The notes under the pieces: generated by a model
Told to the model about the DNA's origin: nothing
Databases searched by the model: none
What the model saw: only the letters and a program-made list of their open reading frames with translations
Origin: Niastella vici
GTDB taxonomy: Bacteria > Bacteroidota > Bacteroidia > Chitinophagales > Chitinophagaceae
NCBI RefSeq assembly: GCF_002077945.1
Contig: NZ_LVYD01000052.1
Coordinates: 1 to 64,000, forward strand
Direction: 5' to 3'
Length of the DNA: 64,000 bases
Part shown: positions 1 to 9,700 of the stretch, piece by piece
Layout of the letters: each line of letters begins with the position of its first letter
Position numbering within the stretch: the stretch's first letter is position 1
Made by a program: the position numbers and the translations under genes

Positions 1-321
1 ATTCAAACCGGCACTTTGGCTACCAGCAGCACCAGCGACAGCCGCATAACAGAAAACGGTACGTTGAAGCTGGCGCCCAACCCGGCAACAGGAAGCGCTG
101 TCACTATTGAATATACGCTGGCCGATGCTTCGCAACCTGCCAGCATTGTAGTGACCGACAATTTTGGACAGGCAGCGCAACAACGCAATGTGGTATTGCA
201 ACAAGGGGTGAACCGCCTTACCATCAATACCGGCAGCCTGAAACCAGGCATCTATAATGTAACTATCCGTTTGGGCGCTTCTGGCAAAACAACCAGCAAG
301 AAGCTATTGATAGTTAAATAA
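1..321 (+). CDS. C-terminal end of a T9SS-secreted protein (5' end outside window)
   Basis: The reading frame is open from the first base and ends in TAA at 321, so this is the 3' end of a longer gene. The visible 106 residues contain the hallmark of a type A T9SS C-terminal sorting domain: a LAPNPATG motif, then short beta strands with a GVNRLTINTGSLKPGIY segment, and a basic end (KTTSKKLLIVK). Such domains direct export through the type IX machinery and are normally cleaved when the cargo is anchored to the surface. The catalytic or adhesive part of the protein lies upstream and cannot be judged. An internal TTG at 16 is not a likely start. Confidence 0.85.
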   Translation: MQTGTLATSSTSDSRITENGTLKLAPNPATGSAVTIEYTLADASQPASIVVTDNFGQAAQQRNVVLQQGVNRLTINTGSLKPGIYNVTIRLGASGKTTSKKLLIVK

Positions 322-347
322 CCTATGAGTTTATAATTCTAAAATAA

Positions 348-920
348 ATGAAAACTATGAAAAGAAACACCGCAAGAAATGTGTCATTAGGTCTTTTGGT
401 TCTAACAATGGCTTTTATGGCCTGCAACAAAGGAGAGACCTCTGCTGCTACAGAACAGCAGGATTCAGAAGTTGCCCTAACACCTGTTATCGCTGCTGAA
501 GAAACCACCGCTACTGCAGCCGTGGCCGCAGCCGCCAAAGTAAAATCGCCGGTGCCGGGTTATGGCATCAGCTATCCTTATGGCGTTAAGAATCCACGGT
601 ATGCCGCCGGCTATCATACCGGTGATGATTATGCCTCCCCTACCGGTACCAAGGTTGTAGCCGTGCTGGATGGCACCATTGCCTGGTCGAACAATAATGG
701 TGGCGCCTATGGCCGCTGGATCGGGTTGCGCGCTTCTAACGGCCGCGATTATGTGTATTGTCATTTGAGTGTTCGCTCGGTAAGCGCCGGCACTAAAGTA
801 GTTGCCGGCCAAAAGCTGGGTGAAGTAGGCGCTACCGGCAATGTTACCGGACCTCACCTGCATTTTGAAGACCGGCCCAAAGGTGGTGGATATGGTCAGG
901 TGAGAAAACCCAGTTGGTAA
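348..920 (+). CDS. M23 family metallopeptidase, lipoprotein
   Basis: A 190-residue protein with a lipoprotein signal (hydrophobic stretch, then MAC with the lipidated Cys at about residue 26). An Ala/Thr-rich linker to about residue 65 is followed by an M23 (LytM/peptidase) fold. The zinc-site residues are visible: H90 and D94 in HTGDD, H139 in YCHLS, and the HLHFE motif (H170, H172). M23 enzymes cut peptidoglycan cross-links or other Gly-rich peptides, so an outer periplasmic or surface cell-wall hydrolase is likely. It is 26 bases downstream of the T9SS gene on the same strand but looks functionally separate. The catalytic set is complete, so it should be active; the substrate is unknown. 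Confidence 0.85.
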   Translation: MKTMKRNTARNVSLGLLVLTMAFMACNKGETSAATEQQDSEVALTPVIAAEETTATAAVAAAAKVKSPVPGYGISYPYGVKNPRYAAGYHTGDDYASPTGTKVVAVLDGTIAWSNNNGGAYGRWIGLRASNGRDYVYCHLSVRSVSAGTKVVAGQKLGEVGATGNVTGPHLHFEDRPKGGGYGQVRKPSW

Positions 921-954
921 GTTATTTAGTTTTTAAGTTTAAGAACTAAATAAC
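921..954 (+). repeat. AT-rich hairpin after the M23 gene
   Basis: GTTATTTAGTT (921-931) is followed after 12 bases by its exact complement AACTAAATAAC (944-954), starting right after the stop codon. No T-run follows, so it is a doubtful intrinsic terminator. The trailing CAACAACTCAATAA resembles CAACAACTTAATAA in the hairpin at 46791-46836, so it may belong to the same dispersed repeat family. The rest of the spacer up to 1156 shows nothing recognisable. Confidence 0.5.
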
Positions 955-1156
955 CCAACAACTCAATAATTAATAAACTCCCCGTCAGGGGTAAACAACC
1001 CTTTACAAGACGCCCCTCTTCCGGGAAACTGAGGGATTCACCAGTGCTTCTTTAAATGGTTTGTTTCACCAGTAAGCTATGTTCTTTATTAGTGTGACCC
1101 GGTTTGTTCGCCGGGAACGCCGGGTACACTTGTTTTTAAACAGTAAAACTTAACAA

Positions 1157-2404
1157 ATGAAACAAACAAAGTTTCCGGAAACAACAAGCATTAACCGGCT
1201 GCCGGGCCTGCTCACCTTTATTACGGTGATGGCCCTATCGGCCACCGCCTGCAAAAAAGGAATTGCAGACAACAAAGCAGCCACCGGTTCAGCGCGAAAA
1301 GCCAGTACCGAGGCTACCCAAACCCATACCTATGTCAAGATCTTTGATGGCGGTACCGACGGGTATCATTCCTTCCGTATTCCCTCCATTGTACGCACCA
1401 ACGCCAATACATTGCTCGCTTTTGTAGAAGGACGCATGAGCGCCAACAAGGATTACGGAAACATTAATGTGGAGTATAAACGTTCTACCGACAATGGCGC
1501 TACCTGGTCGGCCATGAAGGAAGTGGTAGGCGCGGGTCAGGTTACCTGGGGCAACCCAACGGCGGTAGTTGACCACACTACCGGCCGCATTTGGGTATTT
1601 ATGAGCTGGAATTCTGCTACCAAGAACCAAAGCGGTACCGATGGCTACGATAAAATTGATACCTGGGGCGATCGCCGGGTATATTCTTCCTACAGCGACG
1701 ACGATGGGCTCTCTTTTTCTACCCCCGTTGATATGACCAGCACCCTGCTGCCACCCGGGCGCACCTGGGATGCCATGGGCCCCGGCGTTGGTATTCAAAC
1801 CAGCAATGGCACGCTGGTAATTCCCGCCATTGGCAGAAATATTTACAGCACCGATCATGGCGCAACCTGGCAATACCAGCTGATCCCCGGCGGCACCAGT
1901 GAAGGCGCTATTGTAGAATTGAACGATGGCCGCCTGATGCGGAACGACCGCGCTACCAGCAGCACCTGGGCAACGGCCAAACGCCGCTGGGTATCGCGTG
2001 GTACACTCACCGGTAGTTTCAGCGCTTTTGAACCGGATGATGTGCTGCTCGATCCTGCCTGCCAGGGTTCTATTGTACGCTACACCGGTTCGCCCGACCG
2101 TATTATGGTATTAAATTCGGCCAGTACAGAAACCCGTTGCAAAATGCGGGTACGTATTAGTTATGATGGCGGCGTTACCTGGCCACTTAGCCGTAAAATA
2201 TACGATTGGTTAACCGATGACCAAGCCTGGTCGCAAGGTAAAGGCGGTTATAGCAGTATGGTAAAAACAGCCGACTATACCATTGGCGCGTTGATAGAAG
2301 TGAATGAGAATACCAGTGACAGCGAGAACAGTCACCGCTCTATAGAATTCCATAAATTCAATTTACCGTGGATGACGAGTGGCGCTACCGAGCCCATTCC
2401 ATAA
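1157..2404 (+). CDS. Exo-alpha-sialidase (BNR/Asp-box) lipoprotein
   Basis: A 415-residue protein with a lipoprotein signal (LSATAC, Cys about residue 32). It carries the sialidase FRIP motif (HSFRIPSIV, about residues 72-79) and at least four Asp boxes (STDNGATW, YSDDDGLSF, STDHGATW, SYDGGVTW), which mark the six-bladed propeller of GH33 sialidases. GH33 enzymes release terminal sialic acid from glycans. The length matches the family. The arginine triad and catalytic Tyr/Glu are plausible but I did not assign them individually. Lipidation suggests a surface or periplasmic enzyme. No sialic acid catabolism genes (nanA, nanE) are nearby, so the organism may use it for access to host, fungal or environmental glycans rather than for growth on sialate. 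Other Asp-box hydrolases remain possible. Confidence 0.8.
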   Translation: MKQTKFPETTSINRLPGLLTFITVMALSATACKKGIADNKAATGSARKASTEATQTHTYVKIFDGGTDGYHSFRIPSIVRTNANTLLAFVEGRMSANKDYGNINVEYKRSTDNGATWSAMKEVVGAGQVTWGNPTAVVDHTTGRIWVFMSWNSATKNQSGTDGYDKIDTWGDRRVYSSYSDDDGLSFSTPVDMTSTLLPPGRTWDAMGPGVGIQTSNGTLVIPAIGRNIYSTDHGATWQYQLIPGGTSEGAIVELNDGRLMRNDRATSSTWATAKRRWVSRGTLTGSFSAFEPDDVLLDPACQGSIVRYTGSPDRIMVLNSASTETRCKMRVRISYDGGVTWPLSRKIYDWLTDDQAWSQGKGGYSSMVKTADYTIGALIEVNENTSDSENSHRSIEFHKFNLPWMTSGATEPIP

Positions 2405-2423
2405 CGGTGTACCTATTTAGCAT

Positions 2424-2453
2424 AAAGGGTAGAAGGCGCGCCTTCTACCCTTT
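2424..2453. terminator. Bidirectional intrinsic terminator
   Basis: A perfect 30-base palindrome with arms AAAGGGTAGAAGGCG and its complement, flanked by TTATTTTT on the plus side. It sits between the convergent sialidase and ric genes and can serve both. Confidence 0.85.
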
Positions 2454-2470
2454 TATTTTTATCAATTTGC

Positions 2471-3220
2471 TTACGCCCGCTTCAATTCACCTTCTATTGT
2501 CAGTAAACGGGGCAGCAGGATATTTTTCTCCAGGTGCATGTGCTGCACCAGGTCATTATCGAGCTCGCGCAATTTCATAAACACCACCCAGTGACTGCGG
2601 CAGGCATTGGCCGGCAACGTGTAATCATTGGTAAGGGTACGCATGCGGTGCAATACGCCCATAATGAGCTGGTGCTCCTGGTCCATTACCTTTTCAACGG
2701 GTTTGCGCAGGGTGCGGGTATATAAACCGGCCAGTGAATCCTTTGAGGCCCAGGCCCGGTTCAATTGTTTTATATAGGGGAAAATACTTTCTTCTTCCTG
2801 TATCATGTACAGGGGCAGCTGGGCATGCAGCCGGGTAAATTGTTGCTGCAGCTCATCGAGCCAGGTAAATTTTTTCCGGTGTTCGGCAATGAAATTTGCC
2901 AAGTGAGTTTCAAGCACCGGCAGGGTGTGGCGCAAATAACTGTGGTGCACCTGAACAATATAATCGGCCAGAAAATCGAGCGGCCATTGCGTAAAAGGCA
3001 AAGCCGTGGAAATTTGAACGGTTCGCACCGCTTCTTCCAGTTCCTGTTTTACGATGGCCACATCCAGTCCGCGCATTTCACAGGCTGTTTGCAAAGGCCA
3101 GCGGGCCCCGCAGCAATAGTCGATATTATACTTTTTAAAAATATCGGCGGTGCGGTAATCGCTCAACAGGATCTCTGTCACCAATGCCTGTTCATCAATT
3201 TTATTCAACGGATGCATCAT
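2471..3220 (-). CDS. ric: Iron-sulfur cluster repair di-iron protein (Ric/ScdA/YtfE family)
   Basis: A 249-residue protein. The N-terminal ScdA_N (DUF542) segment has the diagnostic paired cysteines in DYCCGARWPL (C36, C37) after a TADIFKKYNI helix. The remainder is a hemerythrin-like four-helix domain with spaced His and Glu ligands (VHHSYLRHTLP, EEESIFPYI, DQEHQLIMG, HMHLEKNILLPRL). Ric proteins donate iron to repair Fe-S clusters damaged by nitric oxide or peroxide and act in the cytoplasm. It lies 77 bases downstream of a multi-PAS histidine kinase on the same strand, so the two may be co-transcribed. The family call is firm. Confidence 0.92.
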   Translation of the reverse strand: MMHPLNKIDEQALVTEILLSDYRTADIFKKYNIDYCCGARWPLQTACEMRGLDVAIVKQELEEAVRTVQISTALPFTQWPLDFLADYIVQVHHSYLRHTLPVLETHLANFIAEHRKKFTWLDELQQQFTRLHAQLPLYMIQEEESIFPYIKQLNRAWASKDSLAGLYTRTLRKPVEKVMDQEHQLIMGVLHRMRTLTNDYTLPANACRSHWVVFMKLRELDNDLVQHMHLEKNILLPRLLTIEGELKRA

Positions 3221-3297
3221 ACTCCCGGGCTTTCTGTTTGTGCTAATGAATTAGCAACAAATTAAATCCATTGCCCGCAGATTCTACCTGATTTTCG

Positions 3298-5508
3298 TCA
3301 GGTCACCGGTATTTGCACCAGAATTCGGCAGCCACCCATTGGTTTTGTATCAATTATGAGGGTTCCACCCAGTGTTTCGGCCCGGTTCAGGATGTTGAGC
3401 AGGCCAATGCCTTTGGTTTGTTTGGTTATATCGAATCCTTTTCCATTATCCTGTATCAGCAGGGTAAGAGACTGTTCGTTCTTTTCTATGGCTATTCTTA
3501 CATAACCTGCTTCGGCATAGCGCAGGATATTATTGGTTTGCTCCTGTATAATACGGTACAGCATCAGCTGCACATCGTGACTCAGTTCATCTTCCAGCTC
3601 AGGATCGCACTCAAAATCAACCACCACCGGCCGAACCAGCTGCATATTCTTGATAATGTCTTCAACCGGATCAATAAGGCCCACCTCTTTTATGATAGAG
3701 GAATTCAGTGATTTGGAGATCTTCCTTATTTCCTGGATGGCCAGGTCGATATACTGGGTTGTTTTTTCGATCAGGAATTCCTGCTCATCGGCACTGCTGC
3801 GGGCAGTGGTGAGCATGATCATGGCCGATGACAGGATCTGGTTCACATTATCATGCAACTCTTTTGAAATTTCGTTCCGTTCAAAATCCTGACCGGCGAT
3901 CATGGCCTGGTTAATGCGCAGGCGCTCCTTTTCTTTTTGCTGGGTCAGCTCTGCTTCCAGCTTTCTTTTTTCGGTAAGGTCCTGAATGGCGCCGATCGCG
4001 CGTACGGCTATTCCATCTTTATAAATGATATACCCTTTATCTGACAAATATTTATAGCTGCCATCGGCACAACGGAAACGGTATTCATCGTGCCAGTAAT
4101 TATTGCGGGCCATTAAACAGGCATTGATGTGCCCCATTACCCGCTGGCGGTCCTCGATATGGATCTTTTCCAACAACCAGTAAAGGTCATTGTCCATATC
4201 GTTTTGCATATACCCGGTGAGCTGGCTGAAGGGCTCGCTGCGGTAGATGGTGCCTTTTTCAATATTCCAGTCCCAGATATAATCAGAGGAGGCCTTGGTG
4301 GTATAGTAAAACCGTTCGTTGCTTTTTATGATCTCTTCCTGGGCCTTTCTTTCTTCGGTGATATCGATCGATTGTCCGCCAATGAGCCGTTTTGGTGTGG
4401 AGGTTTGCAGCAGGAACTTGAACACCAGGTATACACCGGGCGTGCCATCGCGCCGGATGGAATTTTCAATGGTGATGAGGGGCTGATTCGTATCAAGCAC
4501 CTTGCGGTTGTTGGCCATATACTCTTCCACCATTGCTTTCGGCATCAGGTCGCGCATATTGCTGTACAGGTGGGCATCGTTCAGTTTCCACACCCGCTTG
4601 AAAGTATCATTCATGTAAATTATAAAGCCATCCTCGTCGATGATCCAGGCCGGGCTGTGCGTATTATTCATAAACGACTGAAAGATGTATTCACTTTCAG
4701 TTAAACGCGATTCGGCCTCCTTGCAGGCGGTGACATCATTAAAGGTAACCGCTACCAGTCCCGGTACCCGGGCATTGTATTCTTCGAGCAAACAGGTATT
4801 TATCGATAACCAGGTGAGCCTGCCCCTGGCATTGATGAAACCCAATACCCTGTTCTGGATAACTTCCCCGGTACGCAGGGTCACCATGGCCGGATATTCC
4901 TGAACCTGTAGCGGCGTGCCGTCTTCCTTGAAAAGTTTGCCGCCCAATTCGGTCAGGTTCCGCCCAATGATTTGCTCATGGCTGAAGCCGGTGATATCGC
5001 AGGCCTTGTTATTGGCTGAAATAATGGTCCCCTGTTCGCCCTGCAACAACAGCACCCCTTCATCTAATGAGTTTAGCAGGGTATTATATAATACGCCGGG
5101 TGTGATATTTTTTTTGCGGTGAATGGTGGCCTGCAGGTCGCGAATGATGATCACCACATCGAGCAGGTACTGGGTGCCCGGAAATTTATGCGTATAGCAC
5201 GAGACCCGGTAAGTGCGGTCATCGGGGGCAGCCACAAAAATATCCTCTACCTGTTCATCGAGCGCAATGGCCCGCTGTAACTGGCTATGCACTTCGGCAT
5301 GCCCCGGGAACAGCGTGTTGAGGAAATCGACTATATTTTTTTTAGCAGGTCTTCGCGATTGTTTAAACCACATTTCTTCTGCTGCCACATTCCAGTGCAG
5401 CAGGTTAAAATGCCTGTCGGTTATGAATACGGAATCCTGGCAATCATTCAGGATGGCTTCCAGCCAGGGGGCCATCTCTCGGTAGTTGGTTGTAAAAGAC
5501 GGGTTCAT
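3298..5508 (-). CDS. Multi-PAS sensor histidine kinase (HisKA_3 type), soluble
   Basis: A 736-residue protein without a signal peptide or membrane segments. Four PAS-like domains occupy roughly residues 15-130, 140-265, 265-390 and 395-520; the last has a clear PAC tail (FRCADGSYKYLSDKGYI). A short coiled coil leads into a HisKA_3-type dimerisation helix with the phospho-acceptor in ELHDNVNQIL (H552), then a HATPase_c domain with N (EQTNNILRYA), G1 (DNGKGFD) and G2 (KGIGLLNI) boxes. HisKA_3 kinases normally pair with NarL/LuxR-type regulators; none is adjacent, so it is an orphan here. Lying just upstream of ric, it may sense redox or NO through a PAS cofactor (inference). Confidence 0.88.
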   Translation of the reverse strand: MNPSFTTNYREMAPWLEAILNDCQDSVFITDRHFNLLHWNVAAEEMWFKQSRRPAKKNIVDFLNTLFPGHAEVHSQLQRAIALDEQVEDIFVAAPDDRTYRVSCYTHKFPGTQYLLDVVIIIRDLQATIHRKKNITPGVLYNTLLNSLDEGVLLLQGEQGTIISANNKACDITGFSHEQIIGRNLTELGGKLFKEDGTPLQVQEYPAMVTLRTGEVIQNRVLGFINARGRLTWLSINTCLLEEYNARVPGLVAVTFNDVTACKEAESRLTESEYIFQSFMNNTHSPAWIIDEDGFIIYMNDTFKRVWKLNDAHLYSNMRDLMPKAMVEEYMANNRKVLDTNQPLITIENSIRRDGTPGVYLVFKFLLQTSTPKRLIGGQSIDITEERKAQEEIIKSNERFYYTTKASSDYIWDWNIEKGTIYRSEPFSQLTGYMQNDMDNDLYWLLEKIHIEDRQRVMGHINACLMARNNYWHDEYRFRCADGSYKYLSDKGYIIYKDGIAVRAIGAIQDLTEKRKLEAELTQQKEKERLRINQAMIAGQDFERNEISKELHDNVNQILSSAMIMLTTARSSADEQEFLIEKTTQYIDLAIQEIRKISKSLNSSIIKEVGLIDPVEDIIKNMQLVRPVVVDFECDPELEDELSHDVQLMLYRIIQEQTNNILRYAEAGYVRIAIEKNEQSLTLLIQDNGKGFDITKQTKGIGLLNILNRAETLGGTLIIDTKPMGGCRILVQIPVT

Positions 5509-5625
5509 AGGGATCTCTGTAAAATGTTAAATCAGGTGGAACGCACTGTTGCTACTACCCAAATTGTGCCAATGATGTAATCACTTTACTTTCAACGCTA
5601 ATCAAATCAGGCACCGGGTTTTTCT

Positions 5626-5671
5626 TTCCCACAAATAGAAAAACGTTCCCACATATTAGTATCTTATGTGG
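5626..5671. promoter_or_regulatory. Direct and inverted repeats upstream of the histidine kinase
   Basis: TTCCCACA occurs at 5626-5633 and again at 5646-5653, exactly 20 bases apart (two helical turns). The second copy begins an inverted repeat, CCACATA (5649-5655) with TATGTGG (5665-5671). The position, 118-163 bases before the kinase start codon, suits an operator, but no regulator can be named. Confidence 0.35.
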
Positions 5672-5700
5672 TTGTTTTGTTTGTGCGAAAAAATTTATTA

Positions 5701-5780
5701 ATCACAGAATTACATACAAGTACTTACCATGCGGTACGTACATCTTCAGGTTGTGTAGAATTGTATTAACCGTCTGTGAT
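5701..5780. repeat. Imperfect inverted repeat after the GNAT gene
   Basis: ATCACAG (5701-5707) pairs with CTGTGAT (5774-5780), and ATACAA (5714-5719) pairs with TTGTAT (5761-5766). It lies immediately beyond the stop codon of the minus-strand acetyltransferase. It may end that transcript, but there is no T-tract. Confidence 0.35.
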
Positions 5781-5787
5781 ACATGTA

Positions 5788-6345
5788 TTAATGCTGCGTT
5801 TTGTGGTTCCATTCTTCTTTTAATACAGAATACACATACAGATCAACAAACTGATTGTTCACAAACTCTCCCTGCCTGATGATGCCTTCTTTTTTAAAGC
5901 CCAGCCGTTCGGGAATGGCCTGGCTTTTATAGTTTTCGAGAGCGGCCCTGATCTCTATGCGGTTTAAGTGCAGGTGCCTGAACCCTTCATCGATCACGGC
6001 TTTGCAACACCGGGTGATGATGCCCTTGCCCAGCCATTGCTGACTAAGCCAATAGCCAATGGATGCCGACTTGTTGTGCAGATCAATATTGTACAGGCCC
6101 AGCCGCCCGATCATTACCCCATTGGCCATGACCACATACCCCATTTCAGTATGATTGACATACCGCTGTTTTGAGCCGTTGATGTATTTTCTGAAATCAT
6201 CAACAGAACGCATGTGATCGACCCAGGGAAGCCATTCCCGCAAATGCTGCCGGTTGACCTTCACCAGCTGGCACAATGTTTCAGCATGATGATGATCTAT
6301 GAGCTCAAGAACAATTGACTCATCCACTTTTAATTTAATTGCCAT
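5788..6345 (-). CDS. GNAT N-acetyltransferase, RimJ/RimL type
   Basis: About 185 residues from the chosen start (MAIKLKVDES). The order of motifs fits the RimJ/RimL group: LREWLPWVD near the N-terminus, GRLGLYNID and ASIGYWLSQQWLGKGI (acetyl-CoA binding with the Q/G-x-G-x-G/A pattern degenerate to WLGKGI), then LNRIEIRAALENYKSQAIPERLGFKKEG. Such enzymes acetylate the N-terminus of ribosomal proteins or small amine substrates in the cytoplasm; the exact substrate is unknown. An upstream ATG at 6402 keeps the frame open but its 19 extra residues are encoded by the dispersed AAATCCC-type repeat, so I prefer 6345. Confidence 0.8.
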   Translation of the reverse strand: MAIKLKVDESIVLELIDHHHAETLCQLVKVNRQHLREWLPWVDHMRSVDDFRKYINGSKQRYVNHTEMGYVVMANGVMIGRLGLYNIDLHNKSASIGYWLSQQWLGKGIITRCCKAVIDEGFRHLHLNRIEIRAALENYKSQAIPERLGFKKEGIIRQGEFVNNQFVDLYVYSVLKEEWNHKTQH

Positions 6346-6362
6346 TGCAGGAAGCATGTTGT

Positions 6363-6487
6363 GATTTTTCGGTTTTTGGATTTTGGGATTTAGAGATTTC
6401 AAAATTGCGAATAATTGAATTTACAGATTTATCAGGGGTCCCCAAATAAATAAATCTCAAAATCGCGAAATCCCGAAATCAGCAATT
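6363..6487. repeat. Palindromic dispersed repeat, family R1, copy a
   Basis: The left arm contains GATTTTGGGATTTAGAGATTT-like phrases and the right arm, about 40 bases away, contains AAATCTCAAAATCGCGAAAT and CCCGAAATCAGCAATT in the opposite sense. The same phrases occur at 19616-19728 and 55307-55403, always in spacers and always as a large imperfect inverted repeat. Confidence 0.7.
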
Positions 6488-6712
6488 AACAATAATATCA
6501 TTTTCTGTAAACAAGTCGTCAAGAACCATTAACACATTTACACGCAGTCAATATAAATTCGTACTCATGGGGAGCGTGCACTCTCCCGACCCCGTCAGTC
6601 ACTACCAAAACCTGGTCCAGTACTCTAGCGATTGCCCAACCGAGTAACCGAGTAACACAACCGAAAAACACTTTCCGTAGCATTTTACGACATACAACCA
6701 AAACAATACAAC
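6488..6712. other. Spacer upstream of susC
   Basis: This 225-base stretch should contain the susC promoter, but no good TTTG-N19-TAnnTTTG match is visible. It has a short tandem (CCGAGTAA twice, near 6640-6656) and a GGGAG/CTCCC hairpin near 6570-6587. An open frame on the minus strand here is not supported. Confidence 0.4.
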
Positions 6713-9700
6713 ATGCAATCAAAACTGCTATGTATAATGGCATTCACTGCAGCGCTGTTCATTTACACAGGGGCCCTTGCCCAAAGCAAACTGGTAAAGG
6801 GAAAGGTACAGGATGAGAACGGAGGCCCCGTACCCAAAGCATCTGTGCTGTTGAAAGGTTCAAAATCGGGCACCAGCACCGGTGATGACGGCTCGTTCCA
6901 GCTCAGCGTTCCGGCCAATGCCACGCTGATCGTTACCGCCATAGGTTATAACCGCAGCGAAATAAAAACCGGTGCACAGGAATTTGTAACGGTATCACTG
7001 ATGCCCGATGGCCGCGCGTTGAATGAAGTAGTGGTTACCGCATTGGGCGTTAAGCGGGAGAAGAGAAATCTTACGTTCAGCTCGCAGGAGATCAAGACCG
7101 ATGAACTGGTTCGCGCCAAGGAACCAAACATCCTCAATGCCATGACGGGTAAAGTGTCCGGTGTGCAGATCACCAGCTCATCGGGTACGCCCGGCGCTTC
7201 GAGCCGCATTGTGATCAGGGGCGTTACTTCCATCACCCGTAACAACGAAGCGTTGATAGTGGTAGATGGCATACCGGTAAACAATTCCGAAACCGGCGCC
7301 GTGAACAGTGGGCCCGGCAGCAACCGGCTTATTGATTTTGATCCTTCTATTATTGAAAGCGTGAATGTGCTGAAAGGCGCCGCCGCCACTGCCTTATACG
7401 GCTCTGCCGGGGCCCGGGGCGTGGTGATGATCACCACCAAAAGCGGGTCGGGCAGTAAAAAACCAGCCATCACTATTTCGCAGGACCTCTCGTTCGAGAA
7501 CGGCATCTTCCCCAAAATACAAAACAAGTATGCCCAGGGCGACCGCAAAGTAATTAATGGTGTGTTGTATGACAACGTATATTATGATGGGGAAACAGAT
7601 AAAGCCAGCAGCTCCTGGGGCCCCCTGATGGATACCCTGCGGGTGAACGGCCAGCCGGTGCAGAAAAGGAACCAGGTAAAAGACTTCTTTCAAACCGGTG
7701 TTACCAGTAACAGCACCATCAGCTTCTCCGGTTCAAACAGTCCGGGCTCCAATTATTTTGCGTCATATTCATACCTCGACCAAAAAGGCATTGTACCCAC
7801 TACTTACCTGAAGCGACATACGCTTTTTAGCAAGTTCACCACCAAACTCACCGACAAACTATCGGGTACTTTCCAGTTCAACTATGCCAACAGCCGCACC
7901 AACCGCATGCCTGAGGGATATATACTGGAAAGCCCCATCTGGACCATTTATACAGCGCCCATATCGTGGAATCCCCTGCCCTACCTGAATACCGATGGTA
8001 CGCAACGGCTTTACCGGTTCTCGCGCAATAATCCCTACTGGGTGCTTGACAATGTGTATACGCATGGTACGGTTAATCGTTTTGTACCGGTGGTGACCCT
8101 GAATTACGCCCCGTTCAACTGGATGAACATTACCGAAAGAATGGGCGCCGACATTTACACCGAGCAGGTGAAATATTATGAAGCCGTTGGTTCGGTAGCC
8201 AACCCCAATGGGGTGATCGTTGACCGGGTGAATACGTTCAGGCAATACAACCATGATCTCATCATCGATCTGCATAAACAGTTCAATAAATTCAATGTAC
8301 AGTTGTTACTGGGTAATAATGTGCTTTCGACCTACAACCAGGATGTGCAGGGCCGCGGCGTGGGTTTATCGGTTACCAGCGGTTACGACAATGTGGCCAA
8401 TGCCTCGTCCCAAACCTATAGCGAGAAGCATTACCTCACCCGCAAAACAGGTTTTTATTCGCAGGCGAATATCGACTACAACCATATGCTGAACCTGGCT
8501 TTGACCGGCCGGTACGATGGCACTTCGGTGCTGGCCCAGAAAAAGAACTTTTATCCCTACGGATCAGTGGCGGCCGGGTTTGTTTTCTCAGAGCTGTTCA
8601 ACCCGAAATTATCGTCGGTGATCAACTTTGGTAAAGTGCGGGCCTCCTATGCAACGGTGGGTAATGACAATGTGGATGCATATGCGCTCACCACACCCTA
8701 CCTCAGCGTCAACAGCATCAATAATACCGATGTTGGAGGCATCTCCTTTCCTTACCAGGGGCAAAATGGTTTCCTGTTAAGCGATATACTGGGCAACCCG
8801 CTGCTCAAGAATGAGCTCGTTAAAGAATTTGAGACCGGCATTGAATTGAAAGCATTGAACAACCGCATTGGCGCCGAGATCTCGTGGTTCTATAAAAAAG
8901 TGCAGGACGGCCTTATACCGGTTACCATTTCACCAACAACCGGGTATAACCAAACGACCATCAATACCGCCCGCATGCAAACGAAGGGCATTGAAATATT
9001 GTTGAACGCCAATCCGGTGCGGACAGGTAAATTCAACTGGGACCTGGTATTCAGCTTTACCAAACTCAGGAATAAAATACTGGCCCTGCACGAAGGCCTT
9101 AACAGTGTGAACATTGGGTTTACACAAGCTATTGTAGGCGAACCTTATGGTGTTAAATACGGCACCCGCTTTGCCCGCGACAGCGCCACCGGCAAATTGC
9201 TTATAGATGCCGATGGCCTTCCCTTTGCCGATGACAAGCAGGGCATACTGGGCACAGTTACGCCCGACTGGCTGGCCGGGCTCACCAATAACCTGAGCTA
9301 TGGCCCCTTCAGCCTCAGCTTCTTTTTTGATATGAAGAAAGGCGGGGTCACCGAAAATAACGTAGATGGATACGGTTATTTTTATGGAACGCCCAAAGTA
9401 ACCGAAGACCGGGGTGTTCGTACAGTAGCCGGCATCAGTATCGTCGACGGCAAAGACAACACTGTTGCGGTAAAAGGACAGGATTACTGGCGCCGCGTAT
9501 CGGGCGTGATGGAATCGGTGATACAGGACGCCACCTACATCAAACTGCGCAACGTAACCATTGGTTATGTGCTGCCCGCCAAACTGATCGAGAAAACACC
9601 GCTTAAATCAGCCTCATTGACCGTTACCGGCCGAAACCTGTGGATACACAGTCCGCACTTTACCGGCGGCGACCCTGAGAACAATTCATTCGGTTCTTCG

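Noticed and set aside
4129-4704. A 191-codon open frame on the plus strand
   Set aside because: Antisense to the PAS domains of the histidine kinase, without supporting features.
6519-6743. Small membrane-like protein on the minus strand
   Set aside because: It overlaps the susC start and promoter region and has no start signal or conservation evidence.
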